Positions 16,113-23,803 of a stretch of 40,263 nt of DNA are shown here, piece by piece. Below the pieces are notes generated by a model. The model searched no databases. It was given only the letters and a program-made list of their open reading frames with translations, and was not told the origin of the DNA. The stretch comes from Bacteroidota bacterium (GTDB lineage: Bacteria > Bacteroidota > Bacteroidia > CAILMK01 > JAAYUY01), in contig JADHTG010000024.1 in NCBI GenBank assembly GCA_016776505.1, positions 1 through 40,263 on the forward strand, read 5' to 3'. Numbering within the stretch: the stretch's first letter is position 1; the number at the start of each line of letters is the position of its first letter. The translations under genes and the position numbers were made by a program.

Positions 16113-16781
16113 ATGGATCTTGTCATAGTAACCATCGCACCCATTATCATTATTGCTTTTTATATTTATTTTAGAGACAAATATGAAAAAGAACCCATCA
16201 GTCTGTTGTTATTGAGTTTATTAGCAGGGGGTTTAATCGTTATCCCCATTGTATTAATTTCATTTCTTATAAAGCCTTTAGGGGATTCATTAACAGGATT
16301 TTATAAAGTAACTTTCGATGCTTTTATGGTGGCAGCATTTGTGGAGGAAGGTTTTAAGTATTTAGCTGTCTATATCCTGATTTGGAGGAATAAAAATTTC
16401 AATGAAAAATTTGATGGAATTGTATATGCGGTTTTTGTAAGCCTTGGTTTTGCATTGGTTGAAAATATCATGTATGTGATGGATGGAGGAATTAATACAG
16501 GTATTTTACGTGCATTTACAGCAGTCCCTTTTCATGCTTTGGCAGGAGTCATTATGGGATTCTATTTTGGAATTGCCCGCTTTAAAAGAGAGGATAGAAG
16601 ATCTGATCTGATGAAGGCTTTTATTTTTCCGGTCCTTTTTCACGGATTGTATGATTTTTTCCTCATGTCAGAAAATGTATTGTTCTTATTGTTATGGATA
16701 CCTCTTTTAATTTACCTTTGGAGAAATGCTTTCCGCAAAATGAAGAAACATTCTGAAGATTCTGTTTTTAAAGACAATTAA
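16113..16781 (+). CDS. PrsW-family intramembrane metalloprotease
   Basis: A 222-residue polytopic membrane protein with the PrsW motifs in order: Glu78-Glu79 with Lys82 (VEEGFKY), Glu117-Asn118 (ENIMY), His141 (PFHALAG) and a C-terminal HGLYDF His. These Glu and His residues sit in hydrophobic helices and form the presumed metal site of this abortive-infection-type (CPBP-like) superfamily. In Bacillus, PrsW cleaves an anti-sigma factor, but most members have no known substrate. No anti-sigma factor gene is adjacent; the closest candidate in the window is at 39431. About seven or eight membrane helices are visible. It is probably a single-gene unit. Confidence 0.9.
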   Translation: MDLVIVTIAPIIIIAFYIYFRDKYEKEPISLLLLSLLAGGLIVIPIVLISFLIKPLGDSLTGFYKVTFDAFMVAAFVEEGFKYLAVYILIWRNKNFNEKFDGIVYAVFVSLGFALVENIMYVMDGGINTGILRAFTAVPFHALAGVIMGFYFGIARFKREDRRSDLMKAFIFPVLFHGLYDFFLMSENVLFLLLWIPLLIYLWRNAFRKMKKHSEDSVFKDN

Positions 16782-16922
16782 GATAAAATTCCTTTCAGTG
16801 AAGCGTATAATCAAAAGAATTTAAGGGATTTTACGATTTAATAAAGAGGTTATATGATTCTCCCGTTATGAACAGAAAGTTCGTTGTGTGCTAAACTTTT
16901 TTAACAGATTGGATTTTAATAG

Positions 16923-16930
16923 TAAATTTG
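16923..16930 (+). promoter_or_regulatory. -7 element upstream of the small membrane protein
   Basis: TAAATTTG fits TAnnTTTG, 21 bases before ATG 16952. A TTG at 16928 that is in frame lies inside this element, which argues for the ATG as true start. Confidence 0.45.
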
Positions 16931-16951
16931 AATTACCAAAATTTAAATGAG

Positions 16952-17416
16952 ATGAATTTTTTGCGTTCCTTCAGAAATGACTTAATGGGTTTAAGAAAAT
17001 ACTACAATTTCTCACAGTGGATCATGAGATTAGTCCTTTTTACCTACATTTTGATTGTTTATGGTGAACGATTAAAATACCTTGATGTAAATTCAGAGTA
17101 CTTTATTCTGGCAGTGATCTACACTATTTTTGGCTTCCTGGTGATTATTGGAGGATTCAGCAGAACTTCTGAACTGACACGTCTTTCCTCCATCATCATG
17201 CTGATCACTGTTGTAGCGCATACAGCAGCCTCATTTTTTATCTTTCGCAATTTTGACGAGGCATTTGCTGCCCGTTTACTTTTCATTGGTATTCTATTGT
17301 ATTTTGCCACTGTCAGCAAGCGGAGTGATTATTACTGGCGTAGTAAATACGAACGGAGAGATCTCGATATGGAAGAGATGGTTCAGAATCCAAAGGAGAA
17401 GGAAATGGATCAGTAA
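16952..17416 (+). CDS. Four-helix membrane protein, unknown function
   Basis: A 154-residue integral membrane protein that I do not recognise. Four hydrophobic segments are visible: IMRLVLFTYILIVY, FILAVIYTIFGFLVIIGGF, SSIIMLITVVAHTAASFFIF and LLFIGILLYFATV. They are framed by a basic N-terminus (RSFRNDLMGLRKYYN) and a charged C-terminal tail of about 30 residues rich in Arg, Glu and Lys, so both ends probably face the cytoplasm. The start is placed at ATG 16952 because the TTG at 16928 overlaps a promoter-like element. It stands alone between the PrsW-like gene and the parA operon. Confidence 0.7.
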   Translation: MNFLRSFRNDLMGLRKYYNFSQWIMRLVLFTYILIVYGERLKYLDVNSEYFILAVIYTIFGFLVIIGGFSRTSELTRLSSIIMLITVVAHTAASFFIFRNFDEAFAARLLFIGILLYFATVSKRSDYYWRSKYERRDLDMEEMVQNPKEKEMDQ

Positions 17417-17480
17417 AAACCACAGGATATTATTAATTTATTCATTCCAAATTTTTATTCAGGAAATAGCATTAACATTC

Positions 17481-17488
17481 TATCTTTG
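17481..17488 (+). promoter_or_regulatory. -7 element upstream of the parA operon
   Basis: TATCTTTG fits TAnnTTTG about 98 bases before the parA ATG, which would leave a leader of roughly 90 bases. No clear -33 element is present. Confidence 0.4.
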
Positions 17489-17585
17489 TAAAGTGATAAG
17501 ATTTTGTTAAGCGAATTGTGAACTTGTATAAGTTTTACTATCCGCCCTTACAACATAACTCAAAGAACAAATAGACAAAAACTGC

Positions 17586-18383
17586 ATGGCTAAAGTTATT
17601 TCCCTGGCAAATCAAAAAGGCGGAGTTGGTAAAACCACCACTACTATTAACCTGGCAGCAAGTTTGGCAGCGCTTGAGTACAAAACACTTGTAATTGATG
17701 CCGATCCGCAAGCCAATGCGAGCTCCGGGCTGGGCATTGATCCGAGGGAAATAAAAACGAGCATTTATGAGTGCATCATTAATAATTTAAACCCGAATGA
17801 GGGAATAGTCAAAACCCAAATAGACCATCTCTACATAATCCCTTCACACATTGACCTGGTGGGTGCTGAAATTGAAATGATTGGTCTTCCTGACAGGGAA
17901 ATGATGATGAAAAAAGTGATAACTAAAATCAGAAAGGATTTTGATTTTATTATCATTGACTGCTCTCCCTCCCTGGGAATTATAACTGTGAATGCACTGA
18001 CTGCCTCTGATTCTGTCATAGTTCCGGTTCAATGCGAGTATTTTGCTCTTGAAGGGCTGGGTAAGTTATTAAATACCATCAAGATAGTTCAAACTAATTT
18101 GCACCCGAATCTTGAAATAGAAGGTATCCTTTTAACCATGTATGACATCCGTTTAAGGCTTTCGAACCAGGTTGTTGAAGATGTAAAAACTCATTTCCAG
18201 CAATTGGTATTTGATACCATCATTCACCGTAATATTCGCATCAGCGAGGCTCCCGGTTTCGGTATACCTGTTTTAATGCATGATGTAGAAGGCAGGGGAG
18301 CTGTAAATTACCTGAATTTAGCCAAAGAAATATTGGTAAATAATAATCTTCCTGTAGGTAAGGAATTAAAGAATGTAGACTAA
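17586..18383 (+). CDS. parA: ParA/Soj chromosome-partitioning ATPase
   Basis: A 265-residue deviant Walker ATPase. The P-loop is KGGVGKTTT (residues 10-18, with the signature Lys11), followed by a Walker A' DADPQANASSG and the FIIIDCSPSLG Walker B region. It binds DNA nonspecifically as an ATP dimer and works with ParB to position the replication origin region at cell division. The length fits the short chromosomal Soj type without an N-terminal DNA-binding domain. parB starts 4 bases after the stop, and the order parA-parB-DUF5683-dapB-lepB is a common Bacteroidota arrangement. Confidence 0.95.
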   Translation: MAKVISLANQKGGVGKTTTTINLAASLAALEYKTLVIDADPQANASSGLGIDPREIKTSIYECIINNLNPNEGIVKTQIDHLYIIPSHIDLVGAEIEMIGLPDREMMMKKVITKIRKDFDFIIIDCSPSLGIITVNALTASDSVIVPVQCEYFALEGLGKLLNTIKIVQTNLHPNLEIEGILLTMYDIRLRLSNQVVEDVKTHFQQLVFDTIIHRNIRISEAPGFGIPVLMHDVEGRGAVNYLNLAKEILVNNNLPVGKELKNVD

Positions 18384-18387
18384 ATCA

Positions 18388-19284
18388 ATGAATGCGAAAC
18401 GACAGGCTTTAGGAAAAGGATTAAATGCATTATTGGCAGATTCTAATACCGATATCACCGGCAAAAACCCGGTTCCCCTTAATAATATCGCTGAAATTCC
18501 CATTAATGAAATAGAAGCCAATCCTTTTCAACCCAGAGAAGCATTTAATGATGCTGATTTGGAAGAATTAGTTGAATCCATTAAAGTACATGGCATCATT
18601 CAGCCGGTTACTGTCAGAAAAATTGGGCGCGGAAAATACCAATTAATATCTGGTGAAAGGAGAATTCGTGCATCTATTCGTGCCGGATTAAAAAGTATCC
18701 CTGCTTATGTAAGAATTGCAGATGACCAGGGAATGCTTGAAATGTCATTGATTGAAAATATCCACCGCGAGAATTTAAATGCAATTGAGATCGGAATAAG
18801 CTATAAAAGATTAATCGAAGAATGTGACTTGAAGCAGGAGGAATTGGCAGCCAGGATAGGAAAGAACAGGACAACAGTTACAAATTATCTTCGATTATTA
18901 AAACTGCCTGAGGAAATTCAACTAGCTTTACGTGACAATAAGCTAAGTATGGGACATGCCAGAAGTTTAATTACAATAGATGATAAGGATCATCAACTGG
19001 CGATTCTGGACATTATCATTAAAGAAGATCTATCCGTGAGAGAAGTGGAAGAATTGGTTAAACAGGATAAAAGTGATGTTATTCAAAGAACTGATACTCA
19101 GGAATCCAAAGTAAATACCAGGTCACAGCAAGTGGAATATACACAATGGGAAAAAAAGTTTTCGGATATCTATCTTACTAAAGTTAAAATAAAGCCTAAA
19201 AAAGATGGCAGGGGAGAAGTTGTAATTCCATTTCGATCGGAAGAAGAACTTGAACGAATTGCCTCTTTAATATCAAAAAAGTAG
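18388..19284 (+). CDS. parB: ParB chromosome-partitioning protein
   Basis: A 298-residue ParB/Spo0J. It begins with RQALGKGLNALL, typical of chromosomal ParB. The CTP-binding ParB/Srx domain contains NPFQPRE and GERRIRAS, followed by LIENIHRENLNAIE and a helix-turn-helix (LAARIGKNRTTVTNYLRLL, about 152-170). The C-terminal dimerisation region ends FRSEEELERIASLI. It loads at parS sites near the origin and spreads as a CTP-dependent clamp that ParA moves. I saw no consensus parS palindrome in this window. Confidence 0.95.
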   Translation: MNAKRQALGKGLNALLADSNTDITGKNPVPLNNIAEIPINEIEANPFQPREAFNDADLEELVESIKVHGIIQPVTVRKIGRGKYQLISGERRIRASIRAGLKSIPAYVRIADDQGMLEMSLIENIHRENLNAIEIGISYKRLIEECDLKQEELAARIGKNRTTVTNYLRLLKLPEEIQLALRDNKLSMGHARSLITIDDKDHQLAILDIIIKEDLSVREVEELVKQDKSDVIQRTDTQESKVNTRSQQVEYTQWEKKFSDIYLTKVKIKPKKDGRGEVVIPFRSEEELERIASLISKK

Positions 19285-19287
19285 ATT

Positions 19288-19911
19288 GTGTGCATAAAGT
19301 CTAAATGTTCCATAGCCTTTTTAATTTTCCTGTTTTTTATTGTTGTTTATTTTAGCCCTGCAAAGGGTCAGCAGGCATTTTATCCTTCAGCCACTTACAC
19401 ATTTCAAGTGAAGGATAGTCTGAATAAAACAGATCTGCCAAAACCCAGGAAAGTTTTGCTGCAATCCACTTTAATTCCGGGCTGGGGGCAATTCACGAAT
19501 AAACAATATTGGAAAATACCGGTTATTTATGGTGGTTTGGCAACATGCATTTATTTTATTTATACTAATAATGGCTATTACAAAATGTTCAAGGAAGCCT
19601 ATATTCTAAGAACAGATGACGACTCGCTTACCATTGATCAATTTGATCCGATTGATGGTACATCGCAATACAGGTTTTCGTCCAGCTCACAGTTACAGCA
19701 AAAAAGAGATGAATTTAGAAGAAATCTGGAATTATCAGTGATGATCACTGCAGGTTTTTACGTGTTAAATATAATTGATGCTTATGTGGGCGCTCATTTA
19801 CGTGATTTTGATATTTCCGATGATATATCGTTGAAAATAGAGATGCCAGTTGCCGCTTATTCTTACCATAAAAAACCAATGATCACAACTGGTGTAACTT
19901 TAGTTTTTTAA
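19288..19911 (+). CDS. DUF5683 membrane protein
   Basis: A 207-residue exported or membrane protein matching DUF5683. It has an N-terminal signal or anchor (residues 8-27, ending SPAKGQ), a conserved STLIPGWGQFTNKQYWK segment, then a hydrophobic stretch (PVIYGGLATCIYFIYTN). A polar region and a second hydrophobic segment follow (LSVMITAGFYVLNIIDAYVGAHL). The start is a GTG at 19288, 3 bases after the parB stop; no ATG is available upstream of the signal sequence. Function is unknown. Its fixed place between parB and dapB suggests only cotranscription. Confidence 0.85.
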   Translation: MCIKSKCSIAFLIFLFFIVVYFSPAKGQQAFYPSATYTFQVKDSLNKTDLPKPRKVLLQSTLIPGWGQFTNKQYWKIPVIYGGLATCIYFIYTNNGYYKMFKEAYILRTDDDSLTIDQFDPIDGTSQYRFSSSSQLQQKRDEFRRNLELSVMITAGFYVLNIIDAYVGAHLRDFDISDDISLKIEMPVAAYSYHKKPMITTGVTLVF

Positions 19912-19912
19912 T

Positions 19913-20653
19913 ATGATGAAGCTATTTTTATTTGGCTACGGACAGATGGGTAAAGAAATTGAAAAACTCGCTTTAGAACGAGGACATAAGATTTCCGGAA
20001 TATGTGATCCTGAAAATGCATACAAATTCGATGCTACAGCATTTGCAGATGCGGATATAGCAATTGATTACACAACACCTGAAAGTGCTGTTCACAACAT
20101 GACTATGTCCTTCGAGGCAAATAAACCGATCGTAGTTGGTACAACGGGATGGTATGAACAGCTGGATGCTGTTAAAAAATTGTGTGAAAAATTGAATGGA
20201 ACCTTATTTTATGCCACTAATTTCAGCATTGGAGTGAATGTCCTATTCGAAATGAGTGAACTGCTCTCAAAAATGATCAGCCAGCAGGACAGCTATTCTG
20301 TTTCCATAAGTGAAACCCACCATACCCGAAAAAAAGATGCACCAAGCGGAACGGCCATTACACTGGCAGAGATCCTGATAAAAAATCTGGACTTTGTAAA
20401 AACCTGGAAAAAGCTTCAAACAGGCGACATTACTGAAAATGAAAAAGGAGTCATTCCAGTTTATTATTCAAGAGAGAATGAAGTAGTTGGATCGCATGAA
20501 ATTAAGATTCAATCAGATATAGATCAAATTACCCTTCGTCATGATGCTTTCAGCAGGGCAGGCTTTACCGCTGGTACATTAATTGCAACCGAGTGGGTTA
20601 TCAATAAAAAAGGGATCTTCACCATGAAAGATCTGTTTAGCAACATAAGTTAA
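19913..20653 (+). CDS. dapB: 4-Hydroxy-tetrahydrodipicolinate reductase
   Basis: Reduces 4-hydroxy-tetrahydrodipicolinate with NAD(P)H in the diaminopimelate/lysine pathway, which supplies peptidoglycan. The 246-residue protein has the GYGQMGKEIE nucleotide-binding motif, VVGTTGWYE, and ATNFSIGVNVLFE. The substrate loop SETHHTRKKDAPSGTA carries the catalytic His pair and Lys. The glycine motif is short (GYGQMG), as in other Bacteroidota enzymes. Two ATG codons in tandem (19913 and 19916) can start it. The first lies 1 base after the DUF5683 stop. Confidence 0.94.
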   Translation: MMKLFLFGYGQMGKEIEKLALERGHKISGICDPENAYKFDATAFADADIAIDYTTPESAVHNMTMSFEANKPIVVGTTGWYEQLDAVKKLCEKLNGTLFYATNFSIGVNVLFEMSELLSKMISQQDSYSVSISETHHTRKKDAPSGTAITLAEILIKNLDFVKTWKKLQTGDITENEKGVIPVYYSRENEVVGSHEIKIQSDIDQITLRHDAFSRAGFTAGTLIATEWVINKKGIFTMKDLFSNIS

Positions 20654-20658
20654 AAATC

Positions 20659-22086
20659 ATGAATCTACCTGGCTTTTACATTTTCATCATCATCTATTAT
20701 ATTTTATTGTCTTTTTCAGCCTTCAAACTCTTTCAGATCGCCGGAATTCCTGCATGGAAAGCAGTGATCCCTGTATACAATTTTTTTCCGATTTTCAAGA
20801 TGAGCGGCAGGGCCTGGTGGTGGTTTTTCCTTTTAATAATTCCAGGTGTAAATTTGTGGATACTGGTTATTATAGTGATTGGAATATTTAAATCTTTTGG
20901 AGTTTATAATAATGCCCAGTTGTTTTTTTATACCATTTTAGCCCCCTTATCTCTCATTTACTTTGTTCTATACAAAAATCCTAAATATGAGGGAGCAGGT
21001 GGTTCGGAAGAGTACCTGGCCATGCGGAAAAAATCCAAATCACGCGAATGGGTGGATGCAATTATTTTTGCTGCCATTGCAGCAACCATTATACGCTGGT
21101 TTTTAATTGAAGCCTATACCATACCCACCTCATCCATGGAAAAATCCCTGCTGGTTGGTGACTTTTTATTCGTAAGTAAACTGAACTACGGCCCCAGGAT
21201 TCCTATGACTCCCATTGCTTTTCCTTTTGCACATCACACCATGCCCATTGTTAAAGGCAAATCTTATGTAGAGTGGTGGAGAATACCTTTCAAACGTATT
21301 CCCGGTTTTGAAAAAATTGAAAACAATGATGTAGTTGTTTTTAATTATCCGATGGAAGACTGGCGACCGGTTGATAAAAAAGAAAATTATATCAAGCGAT
21401 GCATTGCCATACCTGGAGATTCATTAATAATTACAGACCGTTTGGTTTATATTAATAATAAACTGGTTGATCTTCCCAGCCATGGTCAGTACAGGTATTT
21501 TGTAAAAACAGATGGAACCGGATTTAACCGAAGATTATTGCACGAAATGCAAATTACAGAAGTGCAGACTTTAATGGGAAATCAGGGTGAGTTTGTCATG
21601 TGGTTAACTGATGAAAATGCTGTAAAAATAAAGGAATTGAGGAATGTGCTTCAAATAGAACCCATTGTCGAAGGGAAAGAAGAATTTGATCCAAATGTGT
21701 ACCCCTTTTATCCTTCTTTAAAGTGGAATGTGGATAATTTTGGTCCCATTTATATACCGAGAAAAGGAGATCAAATTGAAATGACTTTAGAGAATTTCAA
21801 AATCTATGAAAGGGTCATCAAAGTATATGAAAATAATCCTACACTGGAACTGAAGAATGGAATAGTTTATTTGGATAACCAGGTCATTAATGATTATACC
21901 TTCCAAATGAATTACTTCTGGATGATGGGGGACAACCGGCATAATTCTGCAGATTCAAGAATGTGGGGTTTTGTGCCTGATGATCATATAGTGGGTAAAG
22001 CGCTATTCATTTGGATGTCATGGGACAAAGATGGAAAAGGATTCAAAAAAATAAGAATTAACCGCCTATTCAGGGGCATTCATTAA
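20659..22086 (+). CDS. lepB: Signal peptidase I with N-terminal DUF5684-like membrane part
   Basis: Cleaves Sec signal peptides at the outer face of the inner membrane. The 475-residue protein is longer than E. coli LepB: residues 1-115 form extra hydrophobic helices resembling DUF5684, followed by a basic linker and the anchor helix (AIIFAAIAATIIRWFLI). The catalytic Ser is Ser159 in IPTSSME and the general base is Lys246 in YIKRCIAIPGD. The C-terminal MGDNRHNSADSRMWGFV box is also intact. A long insert between the boxes (about 260-400) is usual in this phylum. It ends the parA operon, 1 base from the convergent sua5 stop. Confidence 0.94.
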   Translation: MNLPGFYIFIIIYYILLSFSAFKLFQIAGIPAWKAVIPVYNFFPIFKMSGRAWWWFFLLIIPGVNLWILVIIVIGIFKSFGVYNNAQLFFYTILAPLSLIYFVLYKNPKYEGAGGSEEYLAMRKKSKSREWVDAIIFAAIAATIIRWFLIEAYTIPTSSMEKSLLVGDFLFVSKLNYGPRIPMTPIAFPFAHHTMPIVKGKSYVEWWRIPFKRIPGFEKIENNDVVVFNYPMEDWRPVDKKENYIKRCIAIPGDSLIITDRLVYINNKLVDLPSHGQYRYFVKTDGTGFNRRLLHEMQITEVQTLMGNQGEFVMWLTDENAVKIKELRNVLQIEPIVEGKEEFDPNVYPFYPSLKWNVDNFGPIYIPRKGDQIEMTLENFKIYERVIKVYENNPTLELKNGIVYLDNQVINDYTFQMNYFWMMGDNRHNSADSRMWGFVPDDHIVGKALFIWMSWDKDGKGFKKIRINRLFRGIH

Positions 22087-22087
22087 T

Positions 22088-23044
22088 TCAATCTCTGAAA
22101 GAAGCTCTTGCCAGCCTGTCATTAATTGCCAGTCCCAAACCCGTGTTAGGAAACACCTCCGTTAAAATGAAATCCATTTTGAGTGCATCCAGCGCATGCA
22201 TGGCTTTAAATAGATTTTGCGCAGCTTCATGAAGATCCGCATGAGGAGATAATACGAATTGATTTTCAAGCTGATCATATTTTTTACAAAATGACAATAC
22301 GGCTATTTTACTGTCTTTATGTTTTTCAATAAGGGAAGGTAAATCACCGATGATCAAAGGCGTTTGAGTTGTATAATGGCTTTTGAGTTGACCGGGAGCA
22401 GTTATTTGATCATTCTTTAGAGCATGTATGTTTTCTTCCCCTGCAATATTTTTTAATTGTTCTATAGTGATACCTCCCAGTCGCAGCACTTCCAGTTTAT
22501 TGTTCTTCCAGCTCACTATAGTGGATTCGATCCCAATGCTGCAATCACCCCCATCCAGTATCAATGGAATTTTTCCATTCAGTTGATTATAAACATGTTG
22601 GGCGCTGGTGGGTGATATTTTCCCGAACAAATTCGCACTGGGCGCGGCCAGGGGAAAATCCAATGCACTCAGTAAGTCCAATGTCATTGGATGGTCGGGA
22701 ATACGAACTGCAATGGAATCAAGTCCACTGCTAACCAGGTCAGGAATCCTATCATTTTTGGGCAGAACAAAGGTCAGGGGACCAGGGGAATACTTTTGAG
22801 CCAGTTCATGAATAATTAAAGGAATTTCATGGACGTAACTCTTTATTTTTTCAATAGAATCCGTATGGACTATCAAAGGATCAAAATGAGGCCTCTTTTT
22901 TACCTCATAAATATGAAGTACCGTTTCCGGATTCAGGGCATTGCCCGCCAATCCATATACAGTTTCTGTGGGAATGGCAACCAATTGGTTATTAGTCAGC
23001 AACTCAATAGCTGAATCAATGTGTTTGCTTATTCTTGTTTTCAT
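22088..23044 (-). CDS. L-threonylcarbamoyladenylate synthase (Sua5 type)
   Basis: Makes threonylcarbamoyl-AMP from threonine, bicarbonate and ATP for the t6A37 modification of ANN-decoding tRNAs. The 318-residue length with a C-terminal Sua5 domain sets it apart from short TsaC. The YrdC domain has PTETVYGLAGNA, KKRPHFDPLIVH, PGPLTFVL and AAPSANLFGKISPT. The linker shows the SHYTT segment that replaces the usual HYAP motif of Sua5 proteins. The next minus-strand gene ends 63 bases upstream, so it may be transcribed with the Yip1-like gene. Confidence 0.92.
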   Translation of the reverse strand: MKTRISKHIDSAIELLTNNQLVAIPTETVYGLAGNALNPETVLHIYEVKKRPHFDPLIVHTDSIEKIKSYVHEIPLIIHELAQKYSPGPLTFVLPKNDRIPDLVSSGLDSIAVRIPDHPMTLDLLSALDFPLAAPSANLFGKISPTSAQHVYNQLNGKIPLILDGGDCSIGIESTIVSWKNNKLEVLRLGGITIEQLKNIAGEENIHALKNDQITAPGQLKSHYTTQTPLIIGDLPSLIEKHKDSKIAVLSFCKKYDQLENQFVLSPHADLHEAAQNLFKAMHALDALKMDFILTEVFPNTGLGLAINDRLARASFRD

Positions 23045-23107
23045 AAAAAGTCAGAGCAGCAAAAGTACACAATCAAACAGCCAGAATAAAATCAGCTGAG
23101 GTTGGTT

Positions 23108-23683
23108 TTAAATATATAAAAGCAATAAATAAATTCCTCCCAGTATATATTTGATCACAAAGTAAATCGCGGAAGTAATTAAAAATGAAATGATTATATA
23201 GACAGCAAAATCTCTTTTTGCAGGAGGAAGCAATGACCTGCCAGCTAATATATAAAGATATATGCTGTATATTCCGACAATCTCAAAGTAGCTGCTTAAA
23301 TCAAGAACAAGGATCAACATGTGGGTGATAAAAAAAGGAACAATGGAATATACAATCAGGGTAAAACATTGCTTGAAAGTAAACTTTGAGCCTAGGGAAT
23401 TTGAAATTTTAAAAATTAGCCATGCACTTATAGAAATAACACTAAATGGCAGTACAATACCATAGAGAATAGCGAAAATAAAGTCGGAAAGGTCCTGTTG
23501 ATCAAATATTCGAAGCGGCCCGATCAGGTAAGCCATGCTAAGACAAATTGAATATGGAAGCAGTGTAAAAATAATGCTTTCATTTAAGCCTGGATTTTTT
23601 TCTTCAACCAATTCCCAGACTCTTGCTGGTTTGCTCAGCATTAAAAGGATCAGTTTTACATTAAATCGTAACATGCTTGCCAT
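23108..23683 (-). CDS. Yip1-family membrane protein
   Basis: A 191-residue polytopic membrane protein with about five hydrophobic segments. The N-terminal KLILLMLSKPARVWELVEEKNPG followed by helices is the usual opening of bacterial Yip1/YIP-related (DUF1282-like) proteins, which begin with a short amphipathic region reading W..I......P. Segments such as IIFTLLPYSICLSMAYLIGPL and FIFAILYGIVLPFSVISISAWLIF are strongly hydrophobic. No activity is known. The start may be the ATG at 23683 or the ATG three codons later. It diverges from yidC across 120 bases. Confidence 0.72.
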   Translation of the reverse strand: MASMLRFNVKLILLMLSKPARVWELVEEKNPGLNESIIFTLLPYSICLSMAYLIGPLRIFDQQDLSDFIFAILYGIVLPFSVISISAWLIFKISNSLGSKFTFKQCFTLIVYSIVPFFITHMLILVLDLSSYFEIVGIYSIYLYILAGRSLLPPAKRDFAVYIIISFLITSAIYFVIKYILGGIYLLLLYI

Positions 23684-23774
23684 TAAGATTACAACAAATA
23701 TAGAAAGTCGGGATATTTTTCTCCTGCCAAATCATATTTAGATAGTCATACCTTTTCACAATGCATTATTTACC

Positions 23775-23782
23775 TATTTTTG
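23775..23782 (+). promoter_or_regulatory. -7 element upstream of yidC
   Basis: TATTTTTG fits TAnnTTTG, 21 bases before the yidC ATG. No TTTG is seen at the normal -33 distance. Confidence 0.45.
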
Positions 23783-23803
23783 CACTCTAATTAAAATGAA
23801 CCA

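Noticed and set aside
17586..19284. A parS site or replication origin beside parAB.
   Set aside because: I looked for a TGTTnCACGTGAAACA-like palindrome and found none. CACGTG alone occurs once inside the ammonia-lyase gene, without the flanks. No dnaA gene or DnaA-box cluster was recognised.
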